NCBI RefSeq assembly: GCF_032062135.1
Contig: NC_092859.1
Span: forward strand, 27,860,161-27,924,160
Reading direction: 5' to 3'
From: Pyxicephalus adspersus
Taxonomy: Eukaryota; Chordata; Amphibia; Anura; Pyxicephalidae
Length of the DNA: 64,000 bases
The notes beneath the pieces were generated by a model, which saw only the letters and a program-made list of their open reading frames with translations, made no database searches and was not told the DNA's origin. Below are positions 23,990 to 35,129 of this stretch, piece after piece (positions within the stretch are counted from its first letter, which is position 1; each line of letters opens with the position of its first letter). The position numbers and the translations under genes are program-made.

Positions 23990-24310
23990 AGGGACAAGAA
24001 CAAATTAATATGCAAATCAACCTACCTTTATTATTAAATAAACAAATGAACTGACAGACAACTTCATTAACGAGATGGGATGAAATGTAATTTGCCGCAC
24101 AAAAGCATTCTGAGTGAGATATACATTATTTTCTAATTGTTCCCTTTGTTACAATGTAACACGTAAGCTAGAACAGCTTATCGGCTTCAGAGACCAATGC
24201 CTAATGTCCTGTGAATATATAATGCAATAATTAGCATTACCATAAGGAATTTCATTTGTATTCGATGACCTTTTCACCCTTAATGTTTAGTTTGCACAAG
24301 CTCATTATAT
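23990..24310. promoter_or_regulatory. Candidate conserved non-coding element (POU/homeodomain-site rich)
   Basis: The block contains ACAAATTAATATGCAAATCA, which combines a homeodomain core with a perfect POU octamer (ATGCAAAT). It also has TTCATTAACGAG, TTTCTAATTGTTCCC (homeodomain plus SOX-like ATTGTTC) and ATGCAATAATTAGCATTACC. The sequence is non-repetitive and has little low-complexity content. Of all unique blocks in the window this one looks most like a deeply conserved vertebrate developmental enhancer, but this is pattern recognition without alignment. Confidence 0.4.
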
Positions 24311-24475
24311 ATGATTTTTTTTTATGTATTATGTGCTGGGGGAACACAGATAGATTCTGCTGCAATGCATCCTTCTCAGTGTTGTGATGGGAATAAGAGC
24401 ATCTTGTGGAGCAAATAAGTCTTTGCTTGATTTCTGGTCAAGAGTTCACACATTTCTGTGCATTCCTAATAACAC

Positions 24476-24756
24476 ATATTGATATAGCGCCGACATATTA
24501 CACAGCGTTTTACAAAGTTCATGCTAATGTCACTAACTCTCCCTCAAAGGGGCTCACAATCTAAAGTCCCTACCATAGTCATTATTAGGAATTACGGTCA
24601 ACTTTTGGGGCAAACCAATAAACCTAACTGCATGATTTTAGAATGAGAAAGGAAATCTACAAAAAAACAGGGAAAATATACAAACTCCACTCAGATAGTG
24701 CCCCAGCCTACTAGTGCTACAAAGGCCAGAGTCCTAGCCACTGAGCCACTATGCAT
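24476..24756 (-). mobile_element. tRNA-derived SINE, copy 3 (diverged)
   Basis: It has the same layout as the other copies on the minus strand. The tail contains GATTGTGAGCCCCTTTGAGG and TATGTCGGCGCTATATCAAT; the head contains GTGGCTCAGTGGCTAGGACT and GGCCTTTGTAGCACTAG. The B box region is partly deleted. Confidence 0.8.
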
Positions 24757-24873
24757 TCACAAAACCCTGCAATGGTACAAAAAAGAAATTATACAAACGC
24801 GCAAATCAATTAGCTAAACCTGCTATACTCCCCTGTGCCTGGAATATCAAAGGGCAACATCATCTTCATCTGC

Positions 24874-24937
24874 AAACTTCATGCAGATAGTGTCCTGGAA
24901 CCCCAGAGTGCTAACCTCTGAGCCATCGTGCTGCACA
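24874..24937 (-). mobile_element. SINE head fragment
   Basis: A short piece of the same SINE head, with internal deletion: the minus strand reads TGGCTCAGAGGTTAGCACTC, then CCAGGACACTATCTGCATGA. It may be a separate insertion, or a duplicated piece of the copy ending at 24756. Confidence 0.7.
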
Positions 24938-25039
24938 ATCTTCAGCCAATATGCATGTTGGCATATTGACTGGCCAGCCCTGGATGAAGTATCTCCCGTA
25001 CAGGAACACGGTAGATCATCTATTCCTGGCAAGCACGGG

Positions 25040-25165
25040 GGAAGCTAGGATTGCTGGGAGTTTTGACGGATCGTCCGTTGATCCGTCAGGATGGTCATTC
25101 GGACGGTGGATGACAAGTGCTGTACACACACCAGATTCTCGTCCGATATCGGCCCTGAGCCGATG
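25040..25165. repeat. CpG-rich palindromic MITE-like fragment
   Basis: A locally CpG-rich block contains a short hairpin (GACGGATC at 25065-25072 pairing with GATCCGTC at 25080-25087). TGTACACACACCAGATTCTC and GTCCGATATCGGCCCTGAGC follow. I associate this motif set with a repeated family of frog genomes, but only one copy is visible here. The superfamily is unknown. Confidence 0.45.
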
Positions 25166-25169
25166 TAAC

Positions 25170-26159
25170 AAAATATCTACATCAAAAAGTTTCCTTTTAG
25201 TGTTCAAATCCACCTTCTGCCCAATAAATTACAAAAAGAATTTACAACTTAAAGTAATTAAAGTGACATCACAACAGACCCTAAACTCATTATCCCAAGC
25301 CATTATCTTTACATCATGGACAAGTGGATCACATTGGCCCAGTGAGCTGCAGGGGGGCTGCTATTAGATCGTAATGTTCTATGGCATAATAATGCTGTCT
25401 AATGATGAGGGACTTGGAAAAAAATAAAACATCAACAATGGGTTTGGAGTCATTTTCAGTGAGTTTATTTTCCAAAATCAGTCCCACCTCAACCCATAAA
25501 GGCTACAATAAAGGTACTTTCATGCTGCAGCGCCTTAATGCCAGCAGTTTTAATTTTGTGTCGCAACAGTAAAACAGCTGCATTTGGCAAGTTAATTCGT
25601 TGAGTGTGATGGAGAGATTTTTATATTATCTTTCTCTACTCTTTTTTTTATCTCTCTCTATCCTTTTGCAAGGACCTTTTGAGGATTCCATTGCTAACCT
25701 ACTTTTCAAAATGCTAATTGCTCACCTGTTATTCTACTGCTGGGGGTCTCAATTTGGTTTATGGCCACCGTGTCAGAATAAGAATGCTTTAGGTGGGCTT
25801 AAAGAGCCAGGGTAATGTGTTCTTTTGTGTTAATTATTGACATAAGGGCCGATGATTGATGCCATAGCATGCGGCAGGAGGACCTGGTATTTAACACACC
25901 TGAAAGTGCATTCGATCTTGAGTAGTTTGCTGAAAGATTTGATCTGCCAATTTAAAGCAGCAGTCTAGGCCCCTGATCCTCCAAAACACATCCCCAACTT
26001 TGTTTTTTTTTTTTGTTTCTCTTTCTCTTCAGATTTACTACTGGTGGTTTGTGGTGCTCCATGATGCATCACCACAGCAGTCAGGGACCTGGCCCATGAT
26101 GACTTCCTCCTACAGAATGTGCTAATCCTGAGCATCATTTAGCAAATTTAGGCACTGCT
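25170..26159. other. Unique non-coding DNA
   Basis: No gene or repeat family is recognised. Short homopolymer T runs occur near 25640 and 26000. Confidence 0.5.
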
Positions 26160-26680
26160 TGGAATCGCTTTGGTTTTATTTTTTGTGCTATTCGGACCTT
26201 TACTTTACATTTACTCTATGTAAAGTAAAAAATTAATACACTTTAAGTCAAAAACTTAGTAGGAAGGAGGGCAAAACTTTATTGTTTACTGTGTTTAAAG
26301 CGTATCAATCAAAGCCTCCCGGGATACCTATGTCACACATCCCAGGAGGCTCTGGCCTGAGCATGCCCCAGAACGGGCATTTTCCTCCTAGGAGAAAGAG
26401 ATGCCCACCTCACACATGTGCAGTGAGATCAGCTCTTTTTTTTCCCCCTTCACAGCGGCTACTTTACCTGATCTCGCACCTGTGCAGTGCAGACAAAGAA
26501 AGAAGAAGGTGACCGAAGTGAAGACCAAAGATGGCAGCGCTTCCTCAACGCCTGGACAAAGAGGAATTACCAGGACGATGCGAGACCAGATTGTGGGAAG
26601 GACCAGCGCCATTGAGGGATCTGCAGGATTAAAGGAAAGTGTAATTTTTTTGTTTTTAATTTAGTTCCGCTTTAAGTCTA
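26160..26680 (+). repeat. Frog interspersed repeat family A, copy 2
   Basis: It is the inverted counterpart of 6340-6840. It has a terminal hairpin (TTTACTTTACAT with ATGTAAAGTAAA, about 26200-26231), then GGGATACCTATGTCACACAT, a GAGCATGCCC block and CACACATGTGCAGTGAGATC. A segment containing AAGATGGCAGCGCTTCCTC and GATCTGCAGGATTAAAGG follows, and it ends near TAGTTCCGCTTTAAG. Homology to copy 1 is seen block by block. The 76-87 codon frames are non-coding by-products. Confidence 0.6.
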
Positions 26681-27689
26681 TGTCACAGACCTCCTGTACA
26701 ACCAAGGAAGTGTCTAAGACCTGTTCAGAGACACCACTGCTTCCACACAGAGAGCAAGGGTCCCACTCTGCATCATTCTAACCGGGAACCGGGAACGGCA
26801 TGTAGCTGTTTTCGAAAGAAAACCAAGATTTGCAGGTCTTCTGTTGTGATCCACATGGAATGTATTGAGGTGAATTAAACCAAAAGTTTGTCTGGGCTTG
26901 AAGTTATTTTTTTTTTTTAATGTAACTTTTACTGAGGCTCTTCAGTTAGGATCTAACTTTCAAAACCCATTCCCAGGATGTAAATCACTGAGATTCACAG
27001 TTATCAATGTGCTGCCCTATATGATAAGGTATTTGTTACATAACTTTTCACAGCTCTCTTACGGAAGAAGAAAAAAAATCACATTTATTTTTCATCCTTG
27101 CACAGAAACATTCTTCATCACAGCCTCTCCAGCAAAACGTTGTTCCCGATTACAAAAAACACATTACACTAACAGGAACACTCTATAAACATATTCATTG
27201 ATCCGTAAGCCCATTCACCTGCTCCTTGGTGCAGAAAACAGCTCGGAATGTTTTATTTATAAGTAACGTTTTGAAACGCAAATAAATGTTATTATACGAC
27301 GATTACATCTCCATGCCTATTGTGATAAAAATCAGAACTTGTGTATTCATCATGAGTAAAACTGAACCCTGATAGCTCACCTTGTCTGCTTAGCTCACAC
27401 ATTAGGATTGGTGTAAACCCAATCAATAAAATCTCATATAAGCTTTAACATAACACTGCCATTTCAGAAGTTGTTTTTTATCTTTTCAAACCTGCATTTT
27501 TTAAAAATTATTTTTAGTGATCTTGCCAATGTTTTCCTGCATTGTCATCTTATCACATGCACCAACACACTGTGCAGACACGGTGCCCTGTTATCAGAAA
27601 ACAAGTCTGGGGCAATGACATGCAGCTGATGCTGAAGCGGGTACATGAAGACAGTATATACCCCAAATATCCCAGATTGAGTAGATGTC
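26681..27689. other. Unique non-coding DNA
   Basis: No gene is recognised. The 20-bp phrase CAGAGACACCACTGCTTCCA near 26728 recurs near 58041, so part of this stretch may belong to an uncharacterised dispersed repeat. Confidence 0.45.
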
Positions 27690-28370
27690 CCCCGGGTTCA
27701 CAACACAATTCTGTTGTCCCACAGATCTGGGTTGCTTCCCACAGTGGAGTGGAGAAACACTTGTTTCATTCTTTGGATCTTGTTTTGTGCAGAAACACTA
27801 AGTGTACCACCCTTCTAATGGGCACCATTGTTCTCCCACAGATTCCACTGGACATTATTGTTTCCTCCTATTATTCTCCCACTCCTTGCTGGGCACTTTT
27901 GTTCTCTTCAATCACCCAATGGGCACCACTGCTTCTTTTTATACCCTTCTGGGAACTACTGTTCCCCTAACCCTCTGATGGGTATTGCTATTTTCTCCAA
28001 ACCCCTCTCAGCACTACTGTACCTCTAACCAATGGTTGAACTCTTGTGTTCCCCTCATATTTGTCAAGGTATTCTTCTTTTCACAAACAGCAACAAGATT
28101 TATTTTCTTCCATTGGACACCGACAATGGGCTTTTTATTGACTACTGACACTACTGACCACTGAAACTGGGTGTTCTTCCTCTAATTACACAGGCTTTCT
28201 TTCTTCCTCTGACCTCCTACACTGGTCATATTTCCTCCCGTTGATCCTTGGCAATTTCTTCTTTGCCAGGCCACTGACTTCAGGACATCCATTCCCAAAG
28301 ATTATAGGCTCCCTTTTCCCTACAACCGACAGTAGGGCATTTTTACCTATGAACAACCAATGTAAGGGGC
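27690..28370. repeat. Degenerate minisatellite, monomer about 40-50 bp
   Basis: A loosely repeated unit of the form ATGGGCACCATTGTTCTCCC, with variants TGGGCACTTTTGTTCTCT, ATGGGCACCACTGCTTCT, CTGGGAACTACTGTTCCCC, ATGGGTATTGCTATTTTCTC and CAGCACTACTGTACC, runs in register through the block. Divergence between units is high, which indicates an old array. Plus-strand frames here (142 and 66 codons) are by-products. Boundaries are approximate. Confidence 0.7.
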
Positions 28371-28474
28371 CCTATATTCATAATACTGCTAAACTCAGTA
28401 TACTGCACATTGCATTGTCCTGACTGGTATACTCTGCTGTGTAGTATATAACATACTCCTAAACCCTACACTCC

Positions 28475-28632
28475 ATGATTTATTATAGCTCTCCAAGGAT
28501 AGAGAGGATACACTTTCATCAGTAAATCTGGGTGAACCAGCAAACCTGGAATGGATTTCTTAAAAGTAATGTGCTATTTGTTACAATTATTTCAATCTTC
28601 TTCAGCCTTGGAGAGCTTTAATAAATCAGGCC
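28475..28632. repeat. Foldback repeat with internal deletion
   Basis: The left arm has GCTCTCCAAGGATAGAGAGG and ACACTTTCATCAGTAAATCT. The right arm is shortened to CAGCCTTGGAGAGCTTTAAT plus AAATCAGGCC. The region that should pair with the ACACTTTCATCAG segment is missing. Confidence 0.8.
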
Positions 28633-28639
28633 AATTGGG

Positions 28640-31600
28640 AGAGGTATAACCAAGTGATTGTACGAGAGTGGAAGAGATCAACATTACTAAGAAGTAACAA
28701 AAGATGCAAAAAAAATGTAAAATCTATATTTTCATTACAAAAGGAGAGGACTGGTTGGAATATTTTCAAATGGTAGCACAAAAATAATCAAAAACAAATT
28801 TTTAGTAGCATGGAGAAGGGTTAGATTATTGGCCAATGTTCATATTGCTGTCTACAACTTTTTCACCCCCCATCTCTTGTACAGGTGCTACAGGAACAGA
28901 AAGAAATTGGAAAGCCCTCCCAGTTGGATCACAGCCCAAACTGACTAACGCTTCCCCATTTTATCCGCAACTTAACAAATGTAAACTTATTTAGGCTGTA
29001 TTTTATTCAAAATATCTTCAAAATATCCCACATATCATTTCCAGTGCCAGAAATGTACTTATTGTTTTTAGTATACCATTTCAGAAAAGTGGGCAGTTCC
29101 TTTAGATGTTTCTACAAAAAAAAGTGAAGCAATTCAGTCATTGCCAGCTCACGATAAAAAACCTCTGTGTTGATGGCTTATTTAAATAAATAAATAGGAA
29201 ATACCGCCAGCCTTGATTCAGCCTGATTATCTTACCAATTTGCAACACATATTTCAACAGGAACAATTTTATCCAACAGCTAATCAATCCCAGCACAAAA
29301 TGGACTGAAGCTGTGCTCGCGCGGCGGACAATGGCGACAGAAAAGAGACGGTTAGGCCCTAAATGGACGCGGAATGTTAATAAAAGGGTGGAGAGGATGA
29401 ATGATTGCAGGATGATAAGTGATCATGAGGAATTATTAACACAACAATGCTTGATTGGACGTTAGATGTAGAGGAAAGAAAGACTAACAGGCTAGATGGG
29501 AGTGATAATGTGCTGTAAATGACGAAAATTCTAACAAAGAAGAGAGATCAAGCTGACAGATCGCAGAAGTAGAAATTTGCAAGTTAATGCTTCAAGCTTA
29601 AACTTTTTTTTTTTTTATTTCTGAAAGGATTAGTCATTTTGAGATTTTAATTGCTATTGAAGATAATCCCTCAGTCTATCCAAGTTCTTCCCCAGTCTAT
29701 CAGTTCTAATTAAACGTCCACTGTTAATCCCTCCAGTACTGCTATCTTATATCTATGTTAATGTTAGTATTCTATTTTCTCCAGCTCTACAGAATTCGAA
29801 CTAGCAGGTAGAGTCCTGAAAATGTAAGACAGGGAGGGTCCAATGCACAGCACGGTGCTGTCTTCCTACGGTAATATGTTTTAGACATGTGGAACTGAAG
29901 GGTGTTACAAGGGAGCAGGGTACACCTCGGGATTCTGACTGCATATGCTCCAGTGTGTTAGCAGGTAACAGATAAACTACAATGGTGACTAGTGGCATCA
30001 TAATAATGGTTATGGAATGTATTTACAACAGGGACCCTAGTGGGCCACTGCCCAAGACCTGATGGTCACAGGGAGGTAGCAATTAACTTTCAAATGTGAT
30101 AAAGCATTTTGTTTCCTTTTCATGTCTGTCCAAATTAAACAAGGAAGTGATGAGATTTACCAGGCACCACGATAAAACTTTGTCATCTCTGCACAGACAT
30201 TCTTATCTTAGATGATAGCTAGAACAAAGATGGTGGCATCCCCTTGAATTAAAAGGCAAACAAAACATTGTTCCGGGGCATACTGTGATCTCTGAGCGGT
30301 AATCAATACCCATAAGTGACAAAATGAACACAAGTATGCACTGAACACGAAAAAATATATCTGATGATAGGTCTATTGTAAGGATAAAAGAGTGATTCTA
30401 TCAGATTGCTATAAAAAAAACTTCTTTCAAACCATAACATCTGTATGAATATTTTATGATCTCAGGACAAATTCCCCATATGGAAGACATCTACCTGGAT
30501 TGCTTCTGTTTAGAGAGATGGGAATAGATGGTAAGACATTATAATAATAGGCATTATTAGTGATGTAATACTGAAAATGATTAAAAAAGCAAAAATCTAT
30601 TGCAATGTGTGGCTATTTATTTACCTAGATTTTACCTTCAGCACCCAAGGTCACTGAAATAAACTACCAGCGTCAGAAAATGCCAGCAAACAAAAAGAGT
30701 TCTCACCCTGTAATAGGAAACTGGGGAAGAAGAGGAGAAGCTGGCATGAGTAGAGGTGGAGAGTTTTAGAAGAAGGTGGAGAAAACTGGTGGGTCCCACC
30801 ATGGAGGAACCAACTTAGCTTGAGGAAATCCCATGAGCTGCCTCATTGGTCTAATGTACTATCAGGATGCTGAATGGAGGTCCTGTGTGTCTTCTTGTAG
30901 AAGATGACTGCATAGGAATGAATGAATGTTTATTTATATGACGAGGAGGTGGATTGGGATTACTATATAGAGTCATGTTCAATCTGAACTAATAAAGACT
31001 GTTGTGCCTACAGCAAAGAGCTGTACAGCAGTAGCTGCCATGACAAAGACTCTACCTCCATTTTCCATCTTTTATTTAATTCAAAATCATAAAATAATAA
31101 TCTCTTTTATCTTCTTAATTATTAATTGTACTGCACACACAGAACTAATTTCTGTGTAGATGGATTTGCAAATCAGCATATGGATCTCTTTGACTGAAAT
31201 GTGAATTGCCCTAACAACTCGTCAGCTTCTGATCTGAAGCTAAAAGCAAAGACTGGTCCTAGTAATTGGCTCTGGAAGATTCACTCGGGTGGTTATACCG
31301 ACTCGGCTCTTCTTTTGTACTGCTAGGTAAATAAGTGTCTGCTGTAAAAGGAAACTATCGTCTTTTTCATGTTTTTTTTTAGATCTACATACTGTAGGAA
31401 GATTATTATGGTAATGTGAATATTCTTATCAATGTGGGGTAATGATGTACATTTTTTAATTTTATCAACCTGAAGACAACCATATTTGCTCAATACATTG
31501 GCAGTTTTGTGGCTTTGCCTTTAAGGTAAAGCCAGAACTGTGTGTTTTTGGAAATAAAGTAGGGAATGTGTCTCTTCTATTAGTAGTGCAATATAGAAGC

Positions 31601-31911
31601 AGAAGATACAAGAAAATGTAATAGCATTTTAAGGAGCATGAATGCTTTCAGGAACATTCTAATGATGGAAATTTAGCATAGGTCACAATAACTTCATTGG
31701 CAGACTCTGCCCTAGATACACATAATCTCATTGGAGGCAAATCCAAAATGAAGCCAATGGAAACACTAAGGCAGGCCAGATTGGTCATTGTGAATCTGAA
31801 AAGAATACATAAACAGAAGAAAAATAACAAGAAGATCTGGTGGACTTTATGCACTGCTCAAAGCATCAAATATAGATAATCTCTCCAGGAGAAACCCGCT
31901 ATAGGTAGTCC
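28640..31911. other. Unique non-coding DNA
   Basis: AT-rich, no gene recognised. A candidate regulatory block is listed at 29220-29620. Open frames of 60-68 codons have no known domain. Confidence 0.5.
29220..29620. promoter_or_regulatory. Candidate conserved non-coding element
   Basis: Unique, high-complexity block with a CpG cluster (GTGCTCGCGCGGCGGACAAT), a SOX-like AACAATTTT, ATGGACGCGGAATGTTAATA, and TGATAAGTGATCATGAGGAA leading to a homeodomain-type AATTATTAAC. It resembles no repeat in the window. It is one of the stronger enhancer-like blocks by texture, but unaligned. Confidence 0.33.
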
Positions 31912-32289
31912 CAGAGTTACGTACGAGATAGAAACTGTAGGTTTGTTCTTAAGTTGAATTTGTATGTAAGTCGGAACAGGTACATTATTTTAAATCCTCA
32001 CTGTGAGTTAATCACAAAGAAAACAAAAAAAACTTTATGGAGCCTAGACATTCATTAACTTTAGGAGCAAGCTGTGGAAAAATGAACAACAATAATATGC
32101 AAAAATAAACAACTGCAGAGTTTGTTTTGGTCATTAAAGAGTTACAAGAGGCTGCAGAACAGCAAAATACTTCTTCTGCAAGTCATGCAAACTGCCCCTC
32201 CCCCCCCATCAAGCCTCTGTCCTGCACACTAGCCGTCCTTATCTAGGAGTCATCTGTATGTCTGATGTCCTTAACTCGGGGACTACCTG
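31912..32289 (+). mobile_element. TA-flanked MITE (CAGGTAGTCCC family), copy 1
   Basis: The left terminus reads TAGGTAGTCCCAGAGTTACG and the right terminus CTTAACTCGGGGACTACCTG, which are inverted repeats of each other. TA dinucleotides flank both ends (31910-31911, 32290-32291), as expected for Tc1/mariner-type insertion. The interior has TTGTATGTAAGTCGGAACAG, and CTTCTGCAAGTCATGCAAAC. The copy at 40221-40588 is the same family in opposite orientation. No transposase is encoded. Confidence 0.85.
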
Positions 32290-32291
32290 TA

Positions 32292-33600
32292 GTCATATAG
32301 AATACAACAATTAACAAACCCCCCCACTGAGTAGCTTAGGGATACACAGTAACAATTTGACACTGTTTGTCTAAAAGCATATATGATTTTAATAATTATC
32401 CAAAATATATTTTGTCAATAAAACAGCAAATCAATAGAAAGTAATCAGCACAAGATAAGAATAATTTTGTTTGAAAACCACTTGTCAAAACAATCATTAC
32501 ATCCAGAGGTATGAGCGGGCAAATTTACATTACCATCATAACTGTTCCTAAAAAGGCTGGCTTGGTTCCACCACGTCCATCCTCCTCAGCCTCCCTCTGT
32601 TGGTCCTTCAGTGTCAATGGTGGCTTTACTGACCACTAAGGAACATGGGAGGTAAGAGAAGACAAGAACAAGCTCAACCTTCACAGAGAAGGTTGAGATT
32701 TGGCTATAACAGCCATAATATTCAGCTAGTAGTCCCCTGAATCTACTAAGCATTTTTAGATATTTAGTTTTTTATTCTTACTTTGCAGTATTTGAAGCAT
32801 GCCATACTATTAATAAGCAGAGATTTCATTTGAATCTGAAGATCCTTTCTTCCTCCCACTCACAATCAAAACAAGATCATCCTCTCCAGCATTCTGGACA
32901 AAACTTTGCCTCTCATACAAATGTACCTCGCATACTTGGGTATGAGTGGGATTGAAAAATATACGGCGGAGTGCAGAGTTCACCAAGTGAGTGAAAATAC
33001 CAACATTGTATTGTGCTTTTACTCCAGGAACGTTGTCAGGAGCCTGCGTGGGAAGCTTGTTTTGAAGCTTTTTTCAACAGATACATTGTTTGGGTTTAGT
33101 CATCTATGTGCACGCATTTACAAATTCATTCCAGTGGTAGGACTTCTAAATGGACAAAGGAGAGGCAATTCCCCCAGCAAGAACACAAAGCCAGTCTCAG
33201 GAAAACATTTTGATATCTTCTCTGTGAAGAAGGAGAGGGTTCCAACATGCCATTCCAGCAGACAATTATGGTATTTAAGAAGCACTTTGTAAGTAGCAAT
33301 TATTCCGCATGTCTCTGTATCATCAACAACGCCCTCCAACATCCAGAAAACCCCTAATCATCCCCTTCACACCTTTGCAATTTCTCAAAAGTCAAATTTG
33401 TTTCTACTAAAGCCTGGAAGCCTCTACCAAAACAGTATCTTTAAAACCCCATGTACAGATGATAAAGGCTTTCCCAAAAGACATGCCCCATGTCTTCACA
33501 ATGCAAAGTGAATTTGTCATCAGATATGTATTTTAATGCTAGGTTTATACCTCCAGGTATATAATACCAATCATAGAGATCGCTGTATTCCCATAGACAA
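32292..33600. other. Unique non-coding DNA
   Basis: No recognised gene. The 128-codon plus-strand frame at 32906-33292 has no domain I can recognise, no obvious splice signals beside it and no similarity to a known family, so I treat it as chance. Confidence 0.5.
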
Positions 33601-33601
33601 T

Positions 33602-34440
33602 GGGTCTTAATTAATAAAGCTCACCAAGACTGGGGAAGATTTACTATTATGGGAAAATCTGGGTGATCCAGCAAACCTGGGATGATCTGATCCAAAATTG
33701 AAAACATTTGCTAACTAACAGTATATGATTTTTAGGAGATCCACTCAAGCCATCCAAAGATTCCAATTCATATGCTGAATCACCCAGGTTCTCCCATAAT
33801 AGTCTATCTTCTCCAGTCTTGAGAGCTTTAACCTCCTGGGTGGTTCATTTCTGTCTGGACTATGTCTAAAAGCGGTACATTGTCTTTCATGAAAATTTAT
33901 TTTACAGCATAATATATTCGTATGGTTATAATAAAGTTTGAAACACAAAATCATGTCAAAAAATACATTTAACAAAAATTAATTTAATAGTAAATTTTTA
34001 CAATAAACTTTGACATGATTTTGTGTTTCAAACTTCATTATACTCATACCATTATATTATACAGTAAAATAAACTTTCATAAAGACAATGTCCTGCTTTT
34101 AGACATATAAATCCAGTGTATAGCATTCAATTTAGGCATTTTGTATTGAATGCAATACAAAATAATTTGAAATTCCTGCCGTGCCCCTAGCGATGGCTCT
34201 ACGCACCAACGTCACCTGGAACTCACGGGAAAAAATCAGTGCGCTCGCTGGGGGACAGTTCGAGGAAGACCAAAGGATGGCACGACACTGGAGGATGACG
34301 GGGTATGCTGATGGGACCAGGTATGTGTTTATTTGTTACTTTTTAACTACCCCAATTGTGACCTGGGGTTACCGCTTTCAGTTTTTTTTACCCCGAGTCA
34401 CACTCAGGCTTACCTCTAGGGAGGTTAATAAAACAGGCCT
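33602..34440. repeat. Foldback repeat interrupted by a TTAA-flanked element
   Basis: The foldback family unit runs from about 33602, with left arm TTAATTAATAAAGCTCACCA and GGGTGATCCAGCAAACCTGG. Its right arm (CTTCTCCAGTCTTGAGAGCT) reaches TTAA at 33828-33831, where it is broken. The expected continuation of the family (TTAATAAATCAGGCC in other copies) resumes at 34425 as TTAATAAAACAGGCC. The break is therefore exactly at a duplicated TTAA. Confidence 0.88.
33832..34424. mobile_element. piggyBac-like MITE with TTAA target duplication and 99-bp inverted repeat
   Basis: The 593-bp insert sits between two TTAA copies (33828-33831, 34425-34428), the hallmark of piggyBac-type transposition. It begins CCTCCTGGGTGGT and ends with the partial inverse ACCTCTAGGGAGG. 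Inside, 33862-33960 and 34009-34106 are long inverted repeats with about 90% visual match. Key anchors are ATGTCTAAAAGC and TTTGAAACACAAAATCATGT, with their complements. The loop is 48 bp. The remainder (about 34170-34320) is CpG-richer. A 108-codon frame overlapping the right end is not protein-coding in appearance. Superfamily assignment is an inference from TTAA and termini. Confidence 0.82.
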
Positions 34441-34640
34441 TGTTTTTTTTCCCTCATCAAGGGCCACCAACTGCCACCAACTTTCCAAAATGCCAGCTCA
34501 AACATGACAGAATTATATAAATCCTGGCTCCTATGCAGTTCTTGCAGCAGGGTGCCGCTCCGTCGCTCTCCCCCTCCCCTCTCCATAGAGCAGAATGGTG
34601 CTGTATGTACAGCACTCGTTCATGCATCTTGCGGTTCTTA

Positions 34641-34676
34641 TCGTTGGAAAGGATCGTGAAAGATCCTTTCCAACGA
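34641..34676. repeat. Perfect 15-bp hairpin in a CpG-containing fragment
   Basis: TCGTTGGAAAGGATC (34641-34655) is the exact reverse complement of GATCCTTTCCAACGA (34662-34676), with a 6-nt loop. TTGCACGTGTGTATGCAGCT follows, a phrase I associate with the end of a frog MITE family. It is probably the core of a short non-autonomous element spanning roughly 34540-34700. Confidence 0.65.
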
Positions 34677-35049
34677 CAAGAATTGCACGTGTGTATGCAG
34701 CTTTAGTCTGATTTAAGAGGAGTAGAGCAGAAAAGATTATAGCAAACCAGAGGCCGGACACTCTAATGTAACAGGACCGGGTATATGCAGTGAACTTTGT
34801 AAGTGATTATTTTTTTAAGGGATAGAGGATCGGGACATGTTATAAAAGTACTAACAGATGCCTGGACTTTATACACCAGAGTACCAGAGAAAGAATCACT
34901 CAAATTTTGTTTAATTGTCACCACTGGAAGTCGCTTTGTTGCTCCAGAAACTCAACCAAAGAAACAGCTAAACAAAATAATAGTCTGGGGATCTACCCCT
35001 GTCTGAGGATTTCAATATTTACATGTGCTTCAACAGAGGCAACAGAAAA

Positions 35050-35119
35050 TCAGATAACACCCCCCCTGAAAAAGTGGGTTTAATCTGCAAAACGCATGGG
35101 GTTCAATTCAAATATCTGA
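35050..35119 (+). ncRNA. Hammerhead-like structured RNA motif, copy C (degenerate)
   Basis: An outer stem pairs TCAGATA (35050-35056) with TATCTGA (35113-35119). An inner stem pairs CCCC (35062-35065) with GGGG (35098-35101). CTGA (35066-35069) is followed by AAAA, then stem II GTGGGT (35074-35079) against ATCTGC (35083-35088), using wobble pairs, then AAAAC where GAAAC is expected, then GCATG where GCGTC is expected. The layout matches copies at 20498-20578 and 57429-57509. Core changes suggest it is inactive. Confidence 0.45.
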
Positions 35120-35129
35120 CTGCTACATC

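Noticed and set aside
32906..33292. 128-codon plus-strand frame as a possible gene
   Set aside because: No recognisable domain, no splice signals convincing to the eye, and comparable lengths occur by chance in 64 kb of two-strand sequence.
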